In this document: in pieces, positions 56,901 through 64,000 of the stretch
Position numbering within the stretch: the first letter of the stretch is position 1
How the letters are laid out: each line of letters opens with the position of its first letter
Assembly (NCBI RefSeq): GCF_032118995.1
Contig: NC_092661.1
Coordinates: 19,462,621 to 19,526,620, forward strand
Reading direction: 5' to 3'
DNA from: Asterias amurensis
Taxonomy: Eukaryota; Echinodermata; Asteroidea; Forcipulatida; Asteriidae
Length of the DNA stretch: 64,000 nucleotides
Notes under the pieces: generated by a model
Databases searched by the model: none
Seen by the model: only the letters and a program-made list of their open reading frames with translations
What the model was told of the DNA's origin: nothing
Position numbers and translations under genes: made by a program

Positions 56901-59900
56901 TCCGAGTCGGTATTGTCATAAAGGTTTTACTGTAATACATTGTTCTAATGATTTCATTCGACCTCTGGCTGCGGTAACGTTTGTAGCAATGATGTTCTAA
57001 GTACGTGGTTGTGACGTGCACATGTCACTCGCAAAGCCTCAGTTTCTACCCTTTTGGTAGATTATAAACGAGATAAGAACTTCTCCGAACTTTCTTGAAG
57101 TTTAATAAAGACTTCTACTCTTCATCCAGCGCTATCTTCACCGTCTTGGCCGATGAGAGTGATGCTCAATCATTCAACGGTGTCAGCTTTCAAGAAGACG
57201 ATCGCCTGCTGAAAGAGCTTCTTTAAATTGAATCTCTGTCCGGGTGGCGTTATAGTGCCGACTGCTGGATTAGTGTACGCCAGCCACCGCGGCTTAAGTT
57301 CAGTCGCTATGTCACGATCATAGTTGATCGATTTTTTGGAAGAAGAAATCGGCGGAATAAAAGCCATCCCTTCATCCCAAGTAATGGGAAAGTTTTCTAT
57401 TAATAGCTCGCTGAAAATAAGGGGGGATACACGCACAAAGCAACTTTAAAAACAAGCGTGTGACCTAAATTTTGTATTATTGTTAATATTAATGATATTC
57501 TTCAACCTGACAAGAAAGTGAGTTTGGTGACAAAAATGGATACACACTCATGCCATAAACATTTAATTTAATTTTTGACGGAAAACGTCACTGGTGTACC
57601 TTATAAGAATGTTTTCAAAATATCTGAATGAATAACAAGAAACATGGGTGTTAACTTTACTTGATTCAACATTATTCGAACTAAATTTTCTCTTAACCAC
57701 TCCGAAGACATCCCAAGTCAATTTGCCAGTAAGGGGGGGGGGGGGGGCAAGGTCACATGACACATGGAATAAGACATGATTGGACCAGTAACAAACAGGG
57801 ACTGACATCACATATTATTTTGACTCAGTAAATCAAGAAAAGGGACAGAATGCAGAATGTCATCCACACCGCTTCATTTGTACCGATAAATTATATCATG
57901 CTTGATATTTTGAAACCAATTTCTTATATGACTGCGAAGTTGTCATAAGATGCAACTAGCCCTCCATCTCATGTCTATTGCCGCGGAAATATATACATGG
58001 ATTTACTGAGATATGGTGATTAAAATGAATCTTCGGATAAGCCGTGCTAGCAATATTCAGGAAATTAACCGCGGAAAAGATAACAAGGGGACGAACAAGG
58101 CGGTCGCGAGGTGGGGTCGAGGCGAGCCTAAAATGTTTGGACAACTTGTAATTTAGATGGTTATTGGTTTTTTTTTATGCATTCAATATTTGCTGCAAAT
58201 TTTCTTAGGCAAAGGGCTTTTACTTCGTCTCACGTTGTTTATTATATTCTGACAACAAGTCTTGTTGAAGTTTTGTCACTTGATATTTTAGGCTGAAAGA
58301 TTCAAAACAAGAATACGGGCTCTAAATCACAACTGAGACAGATGCTTTATCCCCAATGGAAATCTGTTGTTTTCAGTGCACGAACCCTTATAACCAAGGT
58401 GTGAAATGTTCACCGATGCATGTTCTCTATAAATCTTTCTATTCTTCACACATCTAGAATGCTTGGCTGAGTTTTTTCTTGTATCTTGAGTGAAAGTGGA
58501 CGGTCTTTTGCCTTGTGGCGTCATTAAGACTCGACAACCTGGAGGAGACTAAAACACCCGAGAGGTGAGGGGTATAATTTTATAATCTCCTTGTCTAAGA
58601 GGCTAGAGTGCTATACCCTTGAACATGTTGGAGTTGTTTCACAACATGCATAATGGCATATGTTGGAGGGTGGATGGACAACTGAAATCGACGACTGACA
58701 CTTCAAATTCGTAACATGGCCTCGTCTCGTCGGCACTGAACCATTGAGGGCGCATGAGTAGATTGTTCAGCTCATGGTCGCATTAAACCATCTCCAATAT
58801 ATTTTGAAGATTCGGGAAAAAAACAACCTAACCAGTACCTGATGAAGTCTGCAATTTGGAGCCATGTTGTCCAAATCAAACATAGTCCATATTATTTTAA
58901 CATTCGTGTTACGATTAGAACTTGGGCAGCTTTCTAAAATCAGTGTAAGGGTTAAAGAGTATCATATTACAAAGGGTAAAGGGTTGGAATTACAATTATT
59001 ATTCCCCCCCCCCCCTCGAATATCAAACCCACCAGCATTTTAGTAATATCATTACAAAATGGGGCGAGTAAAATCTGAATGTTCTATATAGATAAAGCAT
59101 TAAAACAATATAGGTAAGTCTTGGGGTCGCAAAGTCTCCCGCTGCCGCGCGATCGCTTTACGGTTGCTACCGAGGATCTATTTCGGTTAACTTCATTATA
59201 TTCCTCACCGGGGCCCGTAATTCAGACGATTGGTACGGTATAGGTTTCTCCTTCTAATCGCTTTGTGGTCAGGTACACACGTCCATTAAAGACCTGTTCA
59301 TCGACTACGGGTAGGGGGAAGGCGAAGGGAAGGGGAATCTAGCTGGCCCCTGTTTACAATCTCAGTGTATAAGGGTGATTATTTAAGGGAACGGCCAGGG
59401 GGCAATTTCAGCTTTGCAGGTTCATATTCTATAAAGAAGGCGAATTGAAATGAGGCTTACCCATTAGTCTTAATCAAAATCAATATGATTTTGGTTCAAT
59501 TTCAATGAGAGAGTCTCCCATGTAATTATGAGACAATCGTTGGTCGAGAGTTAAGTTTGGTAAATTGGAAAATGATAGTGAAGAAATTGCCAGAGGTAAC
59601 TGCTTCTCCCTCATATCGGGTAGAGTGAGTGAAGCGTCATTACTCTTAACCAAAATCAATACAAGTCCAGAAGTACAAACCCATAGAGTCACGGTAATAA
59701 ACAATCCGTCTGCAGAATACCTGCAGCTAAAAGCCACAATACGATGTACTGAGAAGGAAACAACAATCATTCAGATCAGTTCAAAGGAAAATAAATTAGG
59801 TCTATATTATTTTACAGGGATAATTATGTTAAGTGTAAACCAATCCACCTAGTTCTATATACAATCAGTGGGAATATTATATTTTACTATAATTTTCCAG

Positions 59901-60304
59901 ACATCTAAAAGCGACCTTGCTCTGGACTGAATCTCTCTGAATAAATACTTTCGGAGCATTTTCCTGATGCTTTCAGCAAAACACTTTTACAAAATGTAAA
60001 GCTCTATTCAGGCATCCTTCAAATGGAAATCTTCACTCTTGTGACACAAATGAATCTTTGAAATCGATAATACTTGGGAATACTGTGATACATTACCGAG
60101 GAGTCCTATATAAGTCACAAAATATATTTACAGATTTGTGTTTTTGTTAATACATCGGGAAATGCCGTAGACGATAGAGCAACCATATGAATGCATTAGA
60201 ATCAATATTTTACATTGAAATCCAATGCACCAAAAACACATTTCATTGTATTGTTCAGATCTAAGTAAAGCATTTTGAAATTACAAAATAAACATGGTGC
60301 TTAA

Positions 60305-60685
60305 AGGAACACGTTGCCTTGGATCGGACGAGTTGGTCAAAACAAAAGCGTTTGTAACCGTTATTTATAAAATGCATATAGTTGGAAAATGTTTTAAAAG
60401 TAGAATACAATGATCCACACAAGTTTGCCTCGAAATTGCGTGGTTTTCCTTCTACTGTGCGAACTAACACGGTCGGCCATTTATGGGAGTCAAAATTTTG
60501 ACCCCCATAAATGGCCGACGTGTTAGTCGACGAGGTAAAAGGAAAACCACGCAATTTCGAGGCATGTTTGTGTGGATCATTGTATTCTACTTTTACAACA
60601 TCTTTCTACCCATATGCATTTTATAACAAACGGTTACAAACGCTTTTCAAAGACCAACTCGACCGATCCAAGGCAACGTGTTCCT
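60305..60685. mobile_element. Full-length foldback MITE flanked by TTAA (family B)
   Basis: TTAA at 60301-60304 and 60686-60689 flank a 381-bp element starting AGGAACACGTTGCCTTGG and ending AAGGCAACGTGTTCCT. Almost the entire element is one inverted repeat. The two halves match over about 180 bp and meet at GTCAAAATTTTGAC-like centre sequence near 60490-60505, with paired blocks such as ATTTATGGG / CCCATAAAT. It encodes nothing. TTAA targeting suggests mobilisation by a piggyBac-type transposase. A deleted relative is at 41278-41351. Confidence 0.85.
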
Positions 60686-60718
60686 TTAAGATTGCGACAC
60701 CGACTTTAACCCTTCTGA

Positions 60719-60764
60719 TAAAGCACTAAACATCATGAACATAAAGCACTAAACATCATGAACA
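60719..60764. repeat. 23-bp perfect tandem duplication
   Basis: A 23-bp unit beginning AAAGCACTAAACATCATG occurs twice without interruption, 30 bp beyond the family-B foldback element. Confidence 0.9.
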
Positions 60765-61459
60765 TAACTGTCTACCTTTCTCACGCCATACTCTTTTAAC
60801 CAATGCCAATGACATGGACATTTTCTTCTCACCTCTTCCAATCAATAATCCCAGAAACCATGCATTTCAAGGAGATATCATGGCGGCGTTATCGGTCAAT
60901 CATTTCACTCAGTTTTTTTTTTTACATTAAGAAATGCGTATAATTTTGTCGACAAATATAGTTTGTTCTGTCCCATCCACTATTTCAATGAGAAAGGACT
61001 TATGCTGGATCCTTTTTATAACATGTTTATGGGATATTTGCTTTTGCCTCAAGGACAGGTACGTCTCCTCTTTACAGGGTGGTAAATAGATACGAAGTGC
61101 TAGTTTCATCGTTGACTTTGCGGTGAAATTCAATCCAGAAATCGTCTTCAAGTACTGCCCTTGTTTCCTTAAAATGCCATTCCCGGCCATCAGCAATGAC
61201 ATAGATCCATGGTCAGGGAGGCTTTGAGATTACCGATTGTGGAAAGCAACAGACTCACCATCTGCACTGCTAAGGTTAGACATTTACGTATCACCATATT
61301 ATCATAACTGGGTGTGGTATCCTGTCTTTTGTCATCTTTATATAGGACCCTCTGGCACCGTGTAAATGTGTGAGTTTGTTGATAAACTTCCTTTTAAATA
61401 TGCGATTTATTGGTAATCAATTTTGTTCCGCACTTTTTAAAGAATCTGTTGAGACAAGA

Positions 61460-61640
61460 TTCACATACTGATTACCTTTAAAGATGCTATAGTTGTACAT
61501 AATGAACCATAGATAGATGTTTCACAGACTGTTTACTATAAGGTAATGCAATAAGTTGTAATGAACCTGAAGAGAGAATTTTCACAGACTGATTACCTTT
61601 AAGGTAATGCAATAATTTGTATATAATTATGTACAATGTT
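61460..61640. repeat. Three-unit ~60-bp degenerate tandem repeat
   Basis: Units start at about 61460, 61521 and 61581 with TTCACAKACTG. They share ATTACCTTTAA, GGTAATGCAATAA, TTGTA and AATGAACC blocks. Units two and three are the most alike. The third contains the palindrome ATTACCTTTAAGGTAAT. Confidence 0.7.
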
Positions 61641-62928
61641 TTCCTAGCCAGCTTACAGGTGGCATTCACGTGTGTAAGAGTCAAGGGCAAAATGTACACA
61701 GTAAAGCATAATCAAGTGAAGTTAACATGAAATTTGCAGGGAAGAGAGTGTGCATGCATACGATTAAGAAGGGAAAACAGCCACACGCTGTATTTACATT
61801 GGTCTTGATCCCAATCCACAATACGAAGTGTCAACTTACAGATTTATTTTCTCATATTCGCATTTCAAACCAATTTGTGAAGTCAGTGCCGCATTGCATG
61901 CATCTTCCAACAGGCTGGTCTGTATGCCTTATAGACATGTTCATGCCCAAAAGATACAAATTCAAGCAATTGATATTAATAGTGGCTATCAAATTAAACT
62001 AGTGTATGTGTATGCATTCAGCAAGAGCTGCTGCCATAGTTCTTCGATAGAAGTATATGAATTGCAGCCTGCGGTATCGCATTACCTCGTGGTGCCTGTA
62101 TTATTAATATCAGAAAATGAATATTAATACCCGCGCAATATAATCATTAACATTGACGAGTAAGCGAGAATGTCAATGACGCTGTCCGCTGGAGTTTACC
62201 ACCACGTTGACACCCCTGCGGTCCTTGGGAGCCGTTGTATTGCCGGTCACATACACGGCTCATCCACAGAGACCCTTCATCCCATTTCATGGGGGACTTT
62301 CACTCACAGTTCTCGGTGAGACAGCCCGGAGGACGGCGAATTCATTATCTCCCTCCGTCATGCTTGCCTGCATGCTCCTATGGTGGCGGGAGGGTTTGAA
62401 GACGTGAGCAGAACGAGGAAGAATCATCCGCAGTTGCCCTTTCAAAGAAAGAAAACATCGGCAGCAGATTTTGAAAAGTCATCAAGCAACGTGAGCTGCT
62501 TCGCCAAGACGGTATTTGCATTCGTGGGAGGCAGGCAGTAGCCGCTCTATGTTGTGCATTGAGAAGTTAAGAAAACACTGTGAGACAAGAGCAGAGCTAA
62601 CTGGATGGGGGTTGGAGTGCTTTTTACGCTTCCTTAAAGGTCTGTGTTCTACGTGATATCTTTAATGGGAGTATTATAGCAATCCCAGCTGCACTTTACT
62701 ATTAAGATAATTATAGGTAATCATCGACGAGGGCATGTACAGTCGTTAGAGCAATGGAAATGGATGGAGATTGAACAGATGTGATCCAATCCTTTGCAGT
62801 TAGAATGTAATGGCGATTGTATTGTCTTTAATGCTTTCAATCTGATGTTCTTCTTGCGATTAATGCCATCAAATATTAACTAGCTCTTCTATCCATATAG
62901 AAATATATAGCATAGAATTCTCTTTAAT

Positions 62929-63030
62929 AATAAATAATAATGAAAATTTATAAGGCGCCGGTATCCGCCATGACTGACGCTCATGGCGCACTAACAAAAA
63001 GAAAAGAAAGAAAAGAAAAGAACAACATTG
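62929..63030. repeat. Probable dispersed repeat fragment with AATAATAAATAATAAT lead
   Basis: Simple AATAAT sequence is followed by TATAAGGCGCCGGTATCC, GCTCATGGCGC and an A/G-rich AAAAGAAAAGAAAG tail. The design resembles the ends of short retroposons in marine invertebrates. Assignment is by eye and weak. Confidence 0.35.
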
Positions 63031-63230
63031 GTTGTTGGTTTATTGGTAGTCGGTGTTTACATAGAATGAATACACAGCCATAGCATTTTATGAAGATGAG
63101 AGGAAATAAATTCTCTGCATGACGAAACGATCGTTTAATGAAGACCGTGCATGCTAAATTACCGAAAACTAAGTTTGGTGGGAAGTCGAAAAGAGGGTGG
63201 CTCATTTGGATTCAAAAGAACTTGTTCGTT

Positions 63231-63292
63231 GAGCAGTGTGCGTAATAATGGACATGCTGGACGTGAGCAGTGTGCGTAATGATGGACATGCC
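63231..63292. repeat. Two-copy 34-bp tandem repeat
   Basis: GAGCAGTGTGCGTAAT, a 2-base variant, then TGGACATGC occurs at 63231 and again at 63265, giving a 34-bp period with few differences. Confidence 0.75.
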
Positions 63293-64000
63293 ATGTGAAA
63301 AGTGTGTTAAGCAATGTGAAAAGCACAGATCGATTCGATTTGGGTTGAAGATCTCAATCCAATCTGGATAAAAGCTTGGCGGGGTGCTTGGTGCTCTTCC
63401 GACTCATGGTCTAGTTTCCATAATGAAATCAGGGCTGTACAAAAGGCTATATGGAAAACCGGAGCTGGCAAGCTTGAAGAAAGGTATGAGAAGTAAAGGA
63501 CGGTGAACACAAACGAGTGCTCTAGTGTCAAGGAAATACAAACAATCCTGAAAATTCATTTATTAAATCCTGAAAAGGTATTCTGAGTAAATTCAATTTA
63601 ATGTGGGCCTGTACACTCACATCAACTGATATATAACTGAGTGGGATTCGCACCTTGGTCAAGAACTCATACATCGAGAATCCACAAGTCTGTAAACCAC
63701 CATTGTTAACCTAATGATATAAGGGAAGTATATAGCAAGTAAGCATGTATGGGAGAAACGGGCTGATTTTGTTTGTGCAACATGGTGAGCAAGTTGGCAC
63801 GAGGAACATACATACGAGGAGGTCAGTGTCATAAAATACGGACAGTTTAACGTCTATTGTGTGCACGTGACTGCCACAGCTTATCAAGTCGTTCACGTTA
63901 CTATCAAAGATCTTAAGCCATTTTGAAGTATGATGGACACAATAATGGCACTCAGGTTTGGGTAAATGTGTCTGTATACACCCAAACCAAACAGTGCATG

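Larger units (their letters stand above)
50980..64000. other. Non-coding region downstream of CRYL1, no gene recognised
   Basis: After the CRYL1 3' UTR I find no exon chain or conserved domain. The longest frames (129 codons at 52219-52608 on +, 118 codons at 52966-53322 on -) have no recognisable motif and no plausible partner exons. Homopolymer G or C tracts occur near 57733-57747 and 59005-59016. Repeats listed separately lie at 60301-60764, 61460-61640, 62929-63030 and 63231-63292. The rest shows nothing I can name; distal regulatory DNA or a gene outside the window is possible. Confidence 0.6.

Overview
The window is animal nuclear DNA. It holds five complete multi-exon protein genes with GT-AG introns, set in AT-rich non-coding sequence full of short non-autonomous repeats. 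The proteins resemble animal orthologs throughout, and the interspersed repeats look like families I associate with echinoderms (sea stars or their relatives). That placement is an inference; no species can be named from the sequence alone.

Layout. 1-13.6 kb: no coding gene found; this is 5' flank of NR2E1 with a few inverted repeats and G tracts. 13.6-22.8 kb (+): NR2E1 (TLX/tailless nuclear receptor), 7 coding exons, 407 aa. 22.8-25.2 kb: convergent 3' intergenic space with a small inverted-repeat element. 25.2-32.6 kb (-): AFG1L (LACE1/AFG1 mitochondrial AAA ATPase), 11 coding exons, 505 aa; its introns carry a 90-bp minisatellite and several SINE/MITE copies. 32.6-34.3 kb: divergent promoter interval with two foldback copies. 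34.3-37.5 kb (+): SNX3 (PX-domain sorting nexin), 4 exons, 172 aa. 37.5-42.6 kb: intergenic, no gene seen. 42.6-46.7 kb (-): PPIL6 (cyclophilin-like), 8 exons, 296 aa; one intron is mostly a five-copy 56-bp tandem array. 46.7-48.6 kb: divergent interval with an 87-bp near-perfect hairpin. 48.6-51.0 kb (+): CRYL1 (lambda-crystallin / L-gulonate 3-dehydrogenase), 7 exons, 319 aa. 51-64 kb: no gene recognised; contains a full-length TTAA-flanked foldback element.

The genes are not a pathway. NR2E1 is a neural transcription factor, AFG1L a mitochondrial protein-quality ATPase, SNX3 an endosomal retromer partner, PPIL6 a cyclophilin relative and CRYL1 a metabolic dehydrogenase. Their grouping matters because NR2E1, SNX3 and AFG1L are neighbours on human 6q21, and PPIL6 lies in the same band. 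The window therefore appears to preserve an old deuterostome linkage, with the AFG1L/SNX3 head-to-head pair kept intact. I found no CRISPR, rRNA, functional tRNA or clearly new biochemical system. The most unusual material is the set of small palindromic elements, the recent tandem array in PPIL6, and a composite Sox-POU-like site in front of NR2E1.
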